Assembly (NCBI GenBank): GCA_009786715.1
Contig: WQRN01000001.1
Location: forward strand, 24,534-88,533
Source: Treponema sp.
GTDB taxonomy: Bacteria > Spirochaetota > Spirochaetia > Treponematales > Breznakiellaceae
DNA length: 64,000 nt
Direction of reading: 5' to 3'
The notes under the pieces were generated by a model. It saw only the letters and a program-made list of their open reading frames with translations, had not been told where the DNA came from and ran no database searches. Made by a program: the position numbers and the translations under genes. This document shows positions 50,410 through 59,790 of the stretch, piece by piece. Each line of letters opens with the position of its first letter. Position 1 is the first letter of the stretch.

Positions 50410-53400
50410 ATGAAAACAGGGAAAAATCTCTTTGTATTCGTATTAATGCTGCTGGCTTTAACAGTGGTATTAACCACCTGCGAACTGGGTCTTGGCGCTA
50501 TGGTCAACACTGAAAAACCGAAGATCAGTATGCCCGAAAACTCGGATACTGCCCCCGGCGCGTTTTTACAGGGCGGCTATAACTGTATAGAGCTGCAGGT
50601 AGATCAGCCTTTCGGTATTGATTTTGTATATATGAATGTCTGGTACACAGACGACGCAACCGGCATTGAAACATCAGAGCCGATGTATCTTGAAGCTCAT
50701 CAATATCCACCCGATCCTCCGTGGTGTAATTCGGAAGTGACCGGCCACAATCACGTTAATGGCATGTGGTATGTGAATCTTGACACCGCCGGCATGGCAG
50801 ACGGAAAAATCCGCGCGCAGGTAACCGCGGTGGACGTTTCCGGAAATGAATCTACAACTACCGATATTATTTATCAGGTAAAAAACCTTCCTCCTCAAAT
50901 TGAATTGACAATCCCGAATATTAAAGGCAATGATTTTGACAAACCTGATTTGCAGGAATGGCTCGTAGGAGACCCTGTAATCCTCGGCTTCAGCATTATG
51001 GGTCTTGCGACAGATAACCTCGGCGTAAAACTTGGTTATCCTAAAATTCAAATTTGGCCTGCAAACCTTGCCGACCAATACATAGACTATGAAACTAAAT
51101 TGCCGAAAATAACCGGCGATCCGTTATACGACAGATACGCGCAGTATTATTCAATGGTGGTGCCGGAGAACACAAGAGACGGAATTACAACCACAAGATT
51201 CTCATGGCCGATGTGGCAGTTAGTTTTAAAAGATAAAAGTGATCCGAACAGCGGTTATGTGCTGCCCACAACGCCGGATGACACAAGGTCTCTTAATCCG
51301 GGACAGTACAGATTCAGAATTGAAACCAGAGATACAAACAACATACCGAACTATTATCCGAACCGTTACGATAACCCGAATTACAAACCCGAAGATAACC
51401 CGATAAAATTCATGGAGATAAGCTATATAGCGGCTGATATTCCGATAATTATGCTCCAGGAACCGAAACCGTATTATAACGGCGTTGGTGAATACGTAGT
51501 AAATTTAATTATTAACAGCCAGAATACCGTAACAGATGTTAACGCGTGGGTTACAGACCGCGATGAAAATCCTTCATACACCAGCAGCTTTTATCCGGTT
51601 CAATGGGTAAGCACAGACGGTAATAGATATATATATAAATTAACTCTAACCGCTGCTGACGCGCAAGATTGGCATAATAGACCAAACACGAATTTACCGC
51701 AGTTATATTTAAATTTTGAAGCGAAAGATGAAAGAGATAATAAGAGCCCTACGTTATACAGGAGCTTTTTATTTGACGTGACTTCTCCGTCTGTGCAGTT
51801 TGATCGTCCGTTTGCCAATTTACCGGAATTATCAGGCGGCCACGGAACTATGACAGGAGGAGAATTTAATATTTTATATCCGCATAATCCTCCGAGATGG
51901 ATTAACGGAACTGCGACAGTCAGCGGAAGTTCTCTGGACGCTTCTTCCGGTATCACGAAATTGTATTATCACATTGGCAAACTTGGTGATGATCAAATGA
52001 ATGAATCCCAGCGCAGAGCGGCTTATGAAAATGCTGACTGGATTGATACTAATCTTGACAGTTTTAATCCTGCGGATCACACGGAAAACTGGAGCGGGAA
52101 TGTTTATACATGGCAATACACGGCGCCCTTCTCAGGAGCGGGAGGATATAACAAGATTACTCACTCTGCCTTAATACAGGAGATGGGTGAATTAAATACC
52201 TTAGGCACTCATGGCGGTGCTGCATCATTTCAAACATCAGGAGCGAGCAGATTTTATCTTCCTTTCTATGTGAAGGTAGTGGACGGAGCCGGAAATTTCC
52301 GCGTGGTTCATTATAAGATTTGTATAGACCCTGATCTTGACGTTCCATACGCTTCAATAAATACGCCTGCTCCAACCCTCGAAGTTCCCATTCCGATCAT
52401 CGGAGGCGAGGTAAGGCTTTCCGGAACGGCGAATGACGATGACTGGGTACATTCTGTAATAGTAAGAATCAAAAGAGAAGGTTCTAGTACCTGGTATATA
52501 CCTGCAACCAATCCGCCGACATTGGAAGTATACAGCGCAGGAACATTCCCGACATTCGCTGGGGATCCCGGACCTAGAATGACTTATAATTCTGTAACGG
52601 AAACATGGGTTGAGGGATCTAATGAAACTGTGAATGAATCAAAAGCCGGCTGGTTTAGAGCTAATAAACTCGGCGACGATATGGTAATAGGCTGGTTTGT
52701 GAATATAAACGGAGACGGCGGTCTTGATCCCGTACCATGTTCGCATACTCTTTCTGTTGGTGAAGAATGTACCATTTGTAAAGACTTTGTTAATGTTTTT
52801 ATAGAAGTACGCGCTGTAGACACAAAGACTCATTCAACAAGCAATGAACCGGCTGTTGTCGGTCCTTCTACTCAGCTTCCTGTTATTTTCAGCGCGGGCG
52901 CTCCGCGTATTTCTAATCCAAAGATAACTGCCGCAGGAGTTCCTGACAGGGACTATTATGAAGGAATTAACGGCTCAGGCATATTTAAAATCCAGTCTGT
53001 GATAAGCGATGACAAAGGTATTACAAACACAAGAGTCAGACTTAATGGAATTGATTATCAGATTATACAAAATGGAATCGTTATTTCGAATAATGTTAAT
53101 GCGCAGAATGCCGGTATTTCAATGACAGCTCCGACTTTAAACACGGTAACCGGAAGGGTTGAATCTACTTTAACTATCAACATAGACACAAAGGATAACG
53201 CTTTTTATACCGCCAATTTTGGCTTTGGAAGAACAGGTTACCTGGATTTGGATATAAATGTGCAGGATAACAACGCAAGCCCGATGTTCGCAAGAGGAAT
53301 TTATAAAGTAGGGGTAGATAATTATTATCCTACAACATCAATAGAAACTCAATTTAACGCGTCCAGCGTGAAAAGAGATGAAACTGAAGGAATTGCCGGA

Positions 53401-56400
53401 TATAAATTTGAATTATCAGGCATTGCGAAAGATTACGGAGGCACATCGGGTTCCATTCAGGAAATAGCAAGAGTATTAATTTTCTTCCAGGAAGCGGAAA
53501 TTTCGTATTCTTCAGGCGAGGGCGCCATAGTCGCAAAAGCGGGCGGAGCTTATTTGAACCAGCGCGGAAAGAAAGCAGGGGAACAAGATACATTCTACAA
53601 TAAAACGGATCATTTATCATGGCTTGCAATTCCGGCGATGACTAGTTACCCGAATGTAAGAACATCAACTCAAACTACAACAGGCAGCGGGGCATGGGGG
53701 ACAAGTATAAGCTGGTTCCCGGTTCTGGAACAAAAATTAAGCAGCGATGCAAATATTGGTTATGTGTGGGAATCTCCTCATGCGCTGGTTATTGATAACG
53801 CGGAATCCGATATGTGGCTTGACACTGACAAAGACGGAACATTCGGTGAAGTATGGTCAGGACTTGTAGATAAAACATGGAGAGCTTTTATTGACACTGA
53901 AAATTTTGCTGATGGTCCTCTTATGGTTCATTATTTTGTTATGGATCAGGCAGGAAATGTTACGCGCTATCAGGAAGGAATCTATATCGAGAATAAAAAA
54001 CCTCAGATTAAAACTATTAACTTCGGCACAAATTACAGAGGAACAACATCCATAGCGTCATGGACTTCCCAAGAATATCACGGCGACTTCATGAGAGATA
54101 ATTACATAGTTGGGGCGACGGTCGCCGGAAACAGAATAATTAATTTTGATCCGCAGTTCAGAATCAGAGGCAATCAGCTGGCAATAAGGATTGAAACTGA
54201 AAAAGGCAACGGAACGATGAATTATGAAATTTCTCATGTTACCCCCCAGCCTAGAATACAAGCGAAAGATATGAAGCGAGGAAAGGTTTATACAGTTGAG
54301 ACACCCGGTACTACTGACTGGCAAAAACTGGGCGCTCCGAATAATACGCGTCATACAACATTTGTCGCTTCAGGCCCCGGAGAAGGAACAGGTTATGCTG
54401 TTCCATACAATGTTGTTGGAACTCCGGCTAAAGGGACATTTGCGGCAGGTAATCCGAATATTAATAATGTAACGGTATTTAATACTACTGATTTTGGAGC
54501 CGGCACGAATCAAATTCAAGATTCTCCAAAGGTATCCGGCGCGATAACAAGGCGGGCTATAAACCTGAGGACAAACTGGCCGTCGGATTGGGAAGTGGCA
54601 TGGCCGGAAAGACTGTTTATTGTAAAAGTTTACGACACAACTGTACCTGGCCCAGGTATTCAAGTTGAAGACCAGCTGGCTCACGCGGTAATTGTCGCGT
54701 TGGATGTTGATAATACCGATACTTTAGCGCCGGGAGTTAAAGTAGCTCCATTCGGAAAAAAATACCTCGACCTTGAAAACGAAGCTTTAAAAACAACTAC
54801 GATTAATGTAAGCAATTATAATGAAAACATTGTAATGTCCGGAGACGGAACAGCCGCAAAGAAAGAAGGTTATGTACAATACGCGGAACACAGCTCTGAC
54901 CTGGCAGCTCCTGATGTCAGCGGACAGGTTATATTCCTTGGAAAATCCTCGGATAACCAGCGTATCCAAAACATTAATGTTACCATTCCGGGATTCAACG
55001 GAGGCTCCGGAGCAGGAACAATGTTTACAGTGGCGAATTATAACACAACGACAGGGAAACTTGTCAGCGTAAGAGAAACAATGGGTACAGGAAATAACGC
55101 ATGGTATTTTAAGATAACATCGGATCATCTTACATTGAATTACGGTCATGCTGTTAACTGGGAATTTGCCTGGGATACGTCCGAGGTTAGTTATTCAGCA
55201 GGTACCCCGGCAGTTGCGTACAGGCAAGTTGGTAACCAGGACGTTACGATTACCGTGAATGATTACCGTACTACCGCTACACCGGTTGCAAGTGATTTCC
55301 TGCGTGTCAGGATAGTGCCGTATATTTCTGAAATTGTAACAGGTTTAAGCGGAGCATATAAGTCGCAGCCTTCGGCATTTGCGCGCTCGTCAACGGGCTG
55401 GTATTCCGTACGTGAAAATGAAACTATCACGATAAGAGGTTTTAACCTTGGTACTAACGAAACAACACAGGCTAATTCGATAACAGGCGTAAGAATAAAC
55501 GCAACGGATCTTACCTATAGTTATAACGCCGCTCCCGATACAGCGTTGGCAGCAGGTAATTTTAGGGTTATCAATAAAAACGAAGTCCGCGTAAATGTCG
55601 GCGCTACGGCTACATCAGGCGATATATCTGTATTGGTCGGCGCAAATTATGCTAATCGAACAGGGAGAACTTCTTCTATAAACAACTCAACAAGAAAGCT
55701 GCTTCCGGGGCAAACGGTGGACGCGCCGAACGAAGTTAACAGAGTTTCTTATAACTGGGAACCAAACAGAACCAACAACGATATCCTTACTAACGATCGC
55801 AAGCTTTATATTTGGAATGTTGCCAATATACTTAACGTTTCCACAGAAGTAAATGATCCTGTTATGGCTGTTAATCCTACAGGGCGGAGAGCAATTACAA
55901 TGACTAATGGTACTAACGGCGCTGCTTTTAGGCTTTGGGATAATCATGCTGCAACAAATACTGCCGGCACAACAATGGGAAGCAGTGTTAACAGGCATAT
56001 TAATTTTGGAATTACTGTTGATATAAACAACAACAATTGGTACCTTGTATCGTCAAATATGACAGGCAGCCAGACAAACAGCGCATTTTTACATGCCAGA
56101 GGCGCTCCAGGCTCATTAAACAGCAGCACCAATACAGGAACTAATAAAGCGCGTATATTAACATTAGGAGACACTAATGCCTCACCAAACAGAGTCTTGA
56201 TACCTAAACTTCATTCCCGCAGTGATAATGTTACTTTAAGCTATGGTGACGGTGTAAACGGTAATGCCATCAGGCTGCATTATGGCGCTGTCGGAGCTAC
56301 CGGAAATGCCAACAATAATGGCACAGATCAATTCTCAGGGCATTACCGGGGAGCCGCAAATGAAGCCTATTTCCAGACAGTAACTGACGGCAGTTCTACG

Positions 56401-57282
56401 TATAGGGGAAGTCAGTATACAGCTTCCGCTTCACTCTCAACAGGGCAGCCTGTAATAGCCTGGTTTGATGATAGAAATGGTCAGGAACGCTTACTTTTCT
56501 CTTATGGAAATCAAGGCACTTATATAAATCCCGGTACTAATGGTATGACTACTGCTATATGGAATGACAGAGCTGTTATAGTGCACGGTTTGGGTGCCGG
56601 AAATAATGGGTTAAACGGGGCAGGAGCTAGATATGCGACGACGGGAGCAGCAGGAGCGCATGTTGATATGGCTGTCGATGAAGGCAATAATATACATCTT
56701 GCGTATTACGATATGGCTAACGGCGGTCTGTATTATGCGCACATTGGCACTGTTCCGAATACAGCGGCAGGTATAACCACTGTTGTAAAAGCAAGCGATA
56801 TTACAGTAGTAAAAGTTGATACCTTCCTTGCGGCGGGTACAAAAATTCAAATCAATGTAAGAAATGAAGGAATAGGTACAGGAAGTAACGCACCTACTCT
56901 CGCACAATCCAAATTTGTACCTTATATCACTTACTTCCATGCGTCATTCGCAGAAACAAGAAACTCAATTCGTGTCGCATGGCTTGCAACTTCTGATGCC
57001 GCTACAAATGGCAAGATGGTTATAAGAGCCGGAACAGACGATAATGATTTATTCCTTGGCAACTGGGAAGTAATGACAGTTCCTGTAGCTAATGTGCCTT
57101 TCTCTAACACTTTTGTTTGTAATGGTGTTCCCAGAACAGTTGCCAGTTGGGCGGCAATAACAAACGGACCGGCTTACAGTGATGGCAATAATGCAATTCA
57201 TAAATCAATTTTCATTGGTTACATGACGCGCGAGATTTATGAGGGCGCGATTCTTAAACGCAACATCTGGACAGGACCCTAA
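50410..57282 (+). CDS. Giant surface lipoprotein with Ig-like, IPT-like and propeller-like regions
   Basis: A 2290-residue protein. A signal peptide ends in a spirochaete-type lipobox (LTTC, Cys24). Several Ig/FN3-like beta domains follow, marked by recurring AVDVSGNES, VDGAGNFR, VDTKTHS and VMDQAGNVTR turns (about residues 60-1180). An IPT-like domain sits near residue 1675 (ETITIRGFNLGTNE). The C-terminal 500 residues have repeated IAWFDDRNGQERLLFSYG and MAVDEGNNIHLAYYD segments, like the blades of a sialidase- or Kelch-type propeller. Thr, Asn and Gly are abundant. No enzyme motif is recognised. It probably faces the cell surface or periplasm, possibly as an adhesin. It has its own promoter and terminator. 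Confidence 0.82.
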   Translation: MKTGKNLFVFVLMLLALTVVLTTCELGLGAMVNTEKPKISMPENSDTAPGAFLQGGYNCIELQVDQPFGIDFVYMNVWYTDDATGIETSEPMYLEAHQYPPDPPWCNSEVTGHNHVNGMWYVNLDTAGMADGKIRAQVTAVDVSGNESTTTDIIYQVKNLPPQIELTIPNIKGNDFDKPDLQEWLVGDPVILGFSIMGLATDNLGVKLGYPKIQIWPANLADQYIDYETKLPKITGDPLYDRYAQYYSMVVPENTRDGITTTRFSWPMWQLVLKDKSDPNSGYVLPTTPDDTRSLNPGQYRFRIETRDTNNIPNYYPNRYDNPNYKPEDNPIKFMEISYIAADIPIIMLQEPKPYYNGVGEYVVNLIINSQNTVTDVNAWVTDRDENPSYTSSFYPVQWVSTDGNRYIYKLTLTAADAQDWHNRPNTNLPQLYLNFEAKDERDNKSPTLYRSFLFDVTSPSVQFDRPFANLPELSGGHGTMTGGEFNILYPHNPPRWINGTATVSGSSLDASSGITKLYYHIGKLGDDQMNESQRRAAYENADWIDTNLDSFNPADHTENWSGNVYTWQYTAPFSGAGGYNKITHSALIQEMGELNTLGTHGGAASFQTSGASRFYLPFYVKVVDGAGNFRVVHYKICIDPDLDVPYASINTPAPTLEVPIPIIGGEVRLSGTANDDDWVHSVIVRIKREGSSTWYIPATNPPTLEVYSAGTFPTFAGDPGPRMTYNSVTETWVEGSNETVNESKAGWFRANKLGDDMVIGWFVNINGDGGLDPVPCSHTLSVGEECTICKDFVNVFIEVRAVDTKTHSTSNEPAVVGPSTQLPVIFSAGAPRISNPKITAAGVPDRDYYEGINGSGIFKIQSVISDDKGITNTRVRLNGIDYQIIQNGIVISNNVNAQNAGISMTAPTLNTVTGRVESTLTINIDTKDNAFYTANFGFGRTGYLDLDINVQDNNASPMFARGIYKVGVDNYYPTTSIETQFNASSVKRDETEGIAGYKFELSGIAKDYGGTSGSIQEIARVLIFFQEAEISYSSGEGAIVAKAGGAYLNQRGKKAGEQDTFYNKTDHLSWLAIPAMTSYPNVRTSTQTTTGSGAWGTSISWFPVLEQKLSSDANIGYVWESPHALVIDNAESDMWLDTDKDGTFGEVWSGLVDKTWRAFIDTENFADGPLMVHYFVMDQAGNVTRYQEGIYIENKKPQIKTINFGTNYRGTTSIASWTSQEYHGDFMRDNYIVGATVAGNRIINFDPQFRIRGNQLAIRIETEKGNGTMNYEISHVTPQPRIQAKDMKRGKVYTVETPGTTDWQKLGAPNNTRHTTFVASGPGEGTGYAVPYNVVGTPAKGTFAAGNPNINNVTVFNTTDFGAGTNQIQDSPKVSGAITRRAINLRTNWPSDWEVAWPERLFIVKVYDTTVPGPGIQVEDQLAHAVIVALDVDNTDTLAPGVKVAPFGKKYLDLENEALKTTTINVSNYNENIVMSGDGTAAKKEGYVQYAEHSSDLAAPDVSGQVIFLGKSSDNQRIQNINVTIPGFNGGSGAGTMFTVANYNTTTGKLVSVRETMGTGNNAWYFKITSDHLTLNYGHAVNWEFAWDTSEVSYSAGTPAVAYRQVGNQDVTITVNDYRTTATPVASDFLRVRIVPYISEIVTGLSGAYKSQPSAFARSSTGWYSVRENETITIRGFNLGTNETTQANSITGVRINATDLTYSYNAAPDTALAAGNFRVINKNEVRVNVGATATSGDISVLVGANYANRTGRTSSINNSTRKLLPGQTVDAPNEVNRVSYNWEPNRTNNDILTNDRKLYIWNVANILNVSTEVNDPVMAVNPTGRRAITMTNGTNGAAFRLWDNHAATNTAGTTMGSSVNRHINFGITVDINNNNWYLVSSNMTGSQTNSAFLHARGAPGSLNSSTNTGTNKARILTLGDTNASPNRVLIPKLHSRSDNVTLSYGDGVNGNAIRLHYGAVGATGNANNNGTDQFSGHYRGAANEAYFQTVTDGSSTYRGSQYTASASLSTGQPVIAWFDDRNGQERLLFSYGNQGTYINPGTNGMTTAIWNDRAVIVHGLGAGNNGLNGAGARYATTGAAGAHVDMAVDEGNNIHLAYYDMANGGLYYAHIGTVPNTAAGITTVVKASDITVVKVDTFLAAGTKIQINVRNEGIGTGSNAPTLAQSKFVPYITYFHASFAETRNSIRVAWLATSDAATNGKMVIRAGTDDNDLFLGNWEVMTVPVANVPFSNTFVCNGVPRTVASWAAITNGPAYSDGNNAIHKSIFIGYMTREIYEGAILKRNIWTGP

Positions 57283-57298
57283 TTAGAGAGCTGACCAT

Positions 57299-57326
57299 GT
57301 TCCAAAACTCAGGTTAGTTTTGGAAC
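57299..57326. repeat. Inverted repeat after the giant gene
   Basis: GTTCCAAAACT / AGTTTTGGAAC form a perfect 11-bp stem around CAGGTT. There is no T-tract, so it is not a classical terminator; it may protect the mRNA 3' end upstream of the true terminator. Confidence 0.7.
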
Positions 57327-57353
57327 AAGCTCAAGTTAAACAGCAATTAATTT

Positions 57354-57388
57354 AAAAGCAGCCTTCCGTTCGGAGGCTGCTTTTTTTT
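57354..57388 (+). terminator. Rho-independent terminator of the giant lipoprotein gene
   Basis: GCAGCCTTCC and GGAGGCTGC pair around GTTC, followed by eight T. Confidence 0.9.
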
Positions 57389-57410
57389 ATGGGTGATTAA
57401 ACAGCGATTT
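57364..57410. repeat. Direct repeat A, copy 1
   Basis: This stretch, which includes the right arm of the terminator and then ATGGG(T)GATTAAACAGCGATTT, recurs at 57786-57831 with a few changes. Confidence 0.85.
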
Positions 57411-57423
57411 CAAGTTTTGTTTT

Positions 57424-57440
57424 TAACAACAAGCGGATTT
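57424..57440. repeat. Direct repeat B, copy 1
   Basis: TAACAACAAGCGGATTT, repeated exactly at 57691-57707; the two copies bracket the Phd-like gene. Confidence 0.85.
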
Positions 57441-57454
57441 GGGGAGAGCCGTTA

Positions 57455-57679
57455 TTAACCTGCTCTGCATTCCTGAAGAATTTCTACAATTTCTTGTGTT
57501 GTAACATTTAGTTTAATTCGGGGAATATCTTCAAGCGGAGATTTTCCTTTAGTATCATTATTAAGCGGGAGAATTTTGTATTGCATTCCTTCATTATTAA
57601 TAATAACTTCATCATTCAACGCGGCATTTAATATTTGTGTTGTGTTTTGATTAAAATCTGAAATATTGAAAACTAACAT
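57455..57679 (-). CDS. Phd/YefM-like antitoxin, no toxin adjacent
   Basis: A 74-residue protein with the opening typical of Phd/YefM antitoxins: ISDFNQNTTQILNAALNDEV, then IINNEGMQYKILPL. Such proteins bind DNA through the N-terminus and a toxin through the C-terminus. The usual toxin gene is not next to it; the neighbouring pair at 57818-58299 looks self-contained. No clear ribosome site. It is flanked by exact 17-bp direct repeats. Confidence 0.7.
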   Translation of the reverse strand: MLVFNISDFNQNTTQILNAALNDEVIINNEGMQYKILPLNNDTKGKSPLEDIPRIKLNVTTQEIVEILQECRAG

Positions 57680-57690
57680 AATTTTTATTC

Positions 57691-57707
57691 TAACAACAAG
57701 CGGATTT
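57691..57707. repeat. Direct repeat B, copy 2
   Basis: Identical 17-base copy of 57424-57440 on the other side of the Phd-like gene. Confidence 0.85.
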
Positions 57708-57785
57708 TTAGTCTATATACAGCGCCGGAGCGCTGACAGGTTACCTCGTAATAAAAAGATCCAGTAATTAGTTTACAAGCCAGCA

Positions 57786-57831
57786 TTCCGTTCGGAGGCT
57801 GCTTTTATTTATGGGGATTAAACAGCGATTT
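57786..57831. repeat. Direct repeat A, copy 2
   Basis: Near-copy of 57364-57410. Its left flank (GCCAGCA) no longer pairs with the right arm, so this copy has lost the terminator hairpin. Confidence 0.8.
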
Positions 57832-58045
57832 TTTCTCTTATCAGTTCAGCTATTATTTCTGTGATTGATTTTTGTGTTTTTTCCGATTTAAGCCGCAGCC
57901 ATGTAGCGGAGAAATTATCCAGAATTACTATTTCATTTTTATGTTTCATGAAAAAGCCATTCTGTCCGTCGCCTGTTAATTTTGGCGGGTTATTTGTCCA
58001 TATTTCATCAAGAGCATTATATTCTTCTTCTGTTAAATCAGGCAT
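57818..58045 (-). CDS. Probable antitoxin of a BrnT-like pair
   Basis: A 75-residue acidic-then-basic protein (MPDLTEEEYNALDEIWTNNP ... TWLRLKSEKTQKSITEIIAELIREK without motifs I can name firmly). The end resembles a ribbon-helix-helix-type or partner-binding helix. AAGGAG precedes the ATG, two bases after the upstream gene's stop. The order (toxin-like gene first) is that of BrnTA and HigBA systems. Exact family not recognised. Confidence 0.6.
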   Translation of the reverse strand: MPDLTEEEYNALDEIWTNNPPKLTGDGQNGFFMKHKNEIVILDNFSATWLRLKSEKTQKSITEIIAELIREKIAV

Positions 58046-58047
58046 TA

Positions 58048-58299
58048 TTATCTCCTTAAAAGTTTATAATAAAACTTTTGACATTCCATTGCATGAAATA
58101 CCTTAAACGTCTGCTCATCAATTGCATTATAAGCAATTTCAAGCAAATTCATGTTTTTGTCAAATCCTATTAATAAGTGTTTATCATCACCTGAGTCTTG
58201 AATCTCGTCATACACTGGATTAAGCAAAGCATGACGTATATCATCTTCAGTAATTTTATGCTTGAATGCTGATTTTGCAAATTCAATTATTATATGCAT
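58048..58299 (-). CDS. Probable toxin, BrnT/DUF4258-like
   Basis: An 83-residue protein: AKSAFKHKITEDDIRHALLN, then LLIGFDKNMNLLEIAYN and a late FKVFHAMECQKFYYKLL. The pattern of an N-terminal helix with a His, followed by a beta sheet (YDEIQDSGDDKHLLIGFD), resembles small RNase toxins of the BrnT/DUF4258 type. GGAG lies upstream of the ATG. It is closely coupled to the 75-residue partner. Toxicity is inferred. Confidence 0.6.
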   Translation of the reverse strand: MHIIIEFAKSAFKHKITEDDIRHALLNPVYDEIQDSGDDKHLLIGFDKNMNLLEIAYNAIDEQTFKVFHAMECQKFYYKLLRR

Positions 58300-58515
58300 T
58301 ATTCAAGCTCCATCGCTTATTATACTAATAACTCTAATCATTCGTCAATAAAAAAGCAGCCTCACAAAACCAGAGACTACCTCTAAAATTACTGGCGGCA
58401 ATCATTCTTAGAAGCGTTGAAAAGCTTGACCGAAAATGAAAAAAAACGTGAAAATGTGCCGATAAATGATTATATTTGATATAGTACTATACATTATTTT
58501 TAGGCAGTGATATAA
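58300..58515. other. Non-coding stretch upstream of the Panacea pair
   Basis: AT-rich sequence without a credible gene. It has a short echo of the terminator repeat (AAAAGCAGCCTCAC near 58350) but no matching right arm. Together with the decayed fragment that follows, it makes about 370 bases without an intact gene. Confidence 0.5.
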
Positions 58516-58656
58516 TCGTATGAAACTGAGCGGATAACCGATAAACATGGTTATTTTTGGCTTTCTGGTGCCATGTATGGCAAGGAGTGGAAGATGTTTA
58601 ATAATAATCCATATTTGCAATTACACTGCGTTGCCAAGATGGTTGTTTTCTGTTAA
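58516..58656 (+). pseudogene. Short decayed coding remnant
   Basis: Between stops at 58513 and 58654 a 46-codon frame reads like real protein (ERITDKHGYFWLSGAMYGKE and on to LQLHCVAKMVVFC) but has no usable start. I cannot name the parent gene. It may be the tail of a gene lost when the accessory cassettes arrived. Confidence 0.4.
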
Positions 58657-58670
58657 AATCGGAGCATAAT

Positions 58671-59318
58671 ATGAACAGTCTCAACAAATATTGTTATTTT
58701 AACATAGAAAAAATCGTTCAGGTTTTTTATTATATTCAAAAATACTCGGATACTAAATCTGTGTTGAATTTAATGAAGTATTTATTTTTTAGCGACAGAA
58801 TACATCTGCGGGAGCATTATTCTCTGATATCACTTGATAAATATGTAGCGCTGGTAAACGGTCCGGCGGCTTCTAATTCTTTGGATGTACTAAATAAGAA
58901 AAATGAATATTTATCTAATTTTGAACATGACGATTTAAAATATTTGAATAATATTAAAAAATGCTACAAAGCAGAGAGAATAATTCTGGAAATTGGAACT
59001 GATTTACTGAGCAAAAATGAGATGAGTTCATTAGACAAAGCGATAGAAATATTTTCTGGGAAAGAACTTGTAGAAATATCACATGATTATCCTGAATGGA
59101 AACGATATAAAAATCAATTTGAAGAACAAGTTGCTTCATCAAAGACGAGCAAATCAATAAAAATTGAAATGGAAGATTTTTTTAAAAACCCTGATATGAA
59201 AGACTCACCGGCTATTAATAAATACTTTGAAGGAGTAGACCCGCTCTATAAAGATAATGAATATTTAGATGAAGCAAGACAATTTTATCTTGAGAGCTTG
59301 GGTCAACATGGCTCGTGA
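58671..59318 (+). CDS. Panacea (SocA-like, DUF4065) antitoxin-type protein
   Basis: A 215-residue protein. Residues about 15-130 match the Panacea/SocA-like domain: VLNLMKYLFFSDRIHLREHY, ISLDKYVALVNGPAASNSLD and a later helical region. Panacea domains serve as general antitoxins that neutralise many unrelated toxins encoded next to them. GGAG lies 6 bases before the ATG. The last 11 bases overlap the next gene, so the two are translationally coupled. Antitoxin role is from family knowledge; the pair itself is inferred. Confidence 0.72.
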   Translation: MNSLNKYCYFNIEKIVQVFYYIQKYSDTKSVLNLMKYLFFSDRIHLREHYSLISLDKYVALVNGPAASNSLDVLNKKNEYLSNFEHDDLKYLNNIKKCYKAERIILEIGTDLLSKNEMSSLDKAIEIFSGKELVEISHDYPEWKRYKNQFEEQVASSKTSKSIKIEMEDFFKNPDMKDSPAINKYFEGVDPLYKDNEYLDEARQFYLESLGQHGS

Positions 59319-59721
59319 GATATCGAGCGGGTTTGCATTTTACGGTAATCTCCCTAAAGGTTGTAATGAACAACACTTGGGAATTGTTTTAGGCGTTAAT
59401 GATGTGCTGTTAAAGTATTGCTATTGCACATCTAAAGATAAATTTAAGCATATTAAACTAGATGATAAAGAATGTGTAAAAATATCTGCAGAAACGATGG
59501 CTGAATATTTCTGTGAATCAAAAGAAACTTATATTTTTATTTCTCAGCAGTATTTAAAAGAATTATTATTAATAACATTTGAAAGTTACCTTACTGATTC
59601 TGTAATCGAAGACAGAGGACAGATTAAAAATGATATATTTACAGCCATATTAAGCAAAATAAGGAATTCCGACAATTTGTCAGATCGATTTAAAGAAGAG
59701 TTTTTCGATTTTATAGGATGA
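59308..59721 (+). CDS. Candidate toxin partner of the Panacea protein
   Basis: A 137-residue protein from the ATG at 59308 (MAREISSGFAFYGNL). I do not recognise it securely. The first 70 residues are beta-rich (HLGIVLGVNDVLLKYCYCTS), faintly like the PemK/MazF barrel; the rest is helical (YFCESKETYIFISQQYLKEL and a charged tail ending EEFFDFIG). It overlaps the Panacea gene by 11 bases and has no neighbour beyond, which fits a toxin-antitoxin operon with an unfamiliar toxin. An in-frame start 13 codons earlier is possible but lies deeper in the Panacea gene. Confidence 0.6.
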   Translation: MAREISSGFAFYGNLPKGCNEQHLGIVLGVNDVLLKYCYCTSKDKFKHIKLDDKECVKISAETMAEYFCESKETYIFISQQYLKELLLITFESYLTDSVIEDRGQIKNDIFTAILSKIRNSDNLSDRFKEEFFDFIG

Positions 59722-59790
59722 TATTAAACCGCCAAATTCGCTTTTTTTCATAAACTCGCATGCTATGCTCCAAGAGGATAGCAGCCTCTC

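Noticed and set aside
57283..57831. CRISPR array from the repeated segments
   Set aside because: Only two copies of each repeat, with unequal spacing and a gene between them; no cas genes in the window.
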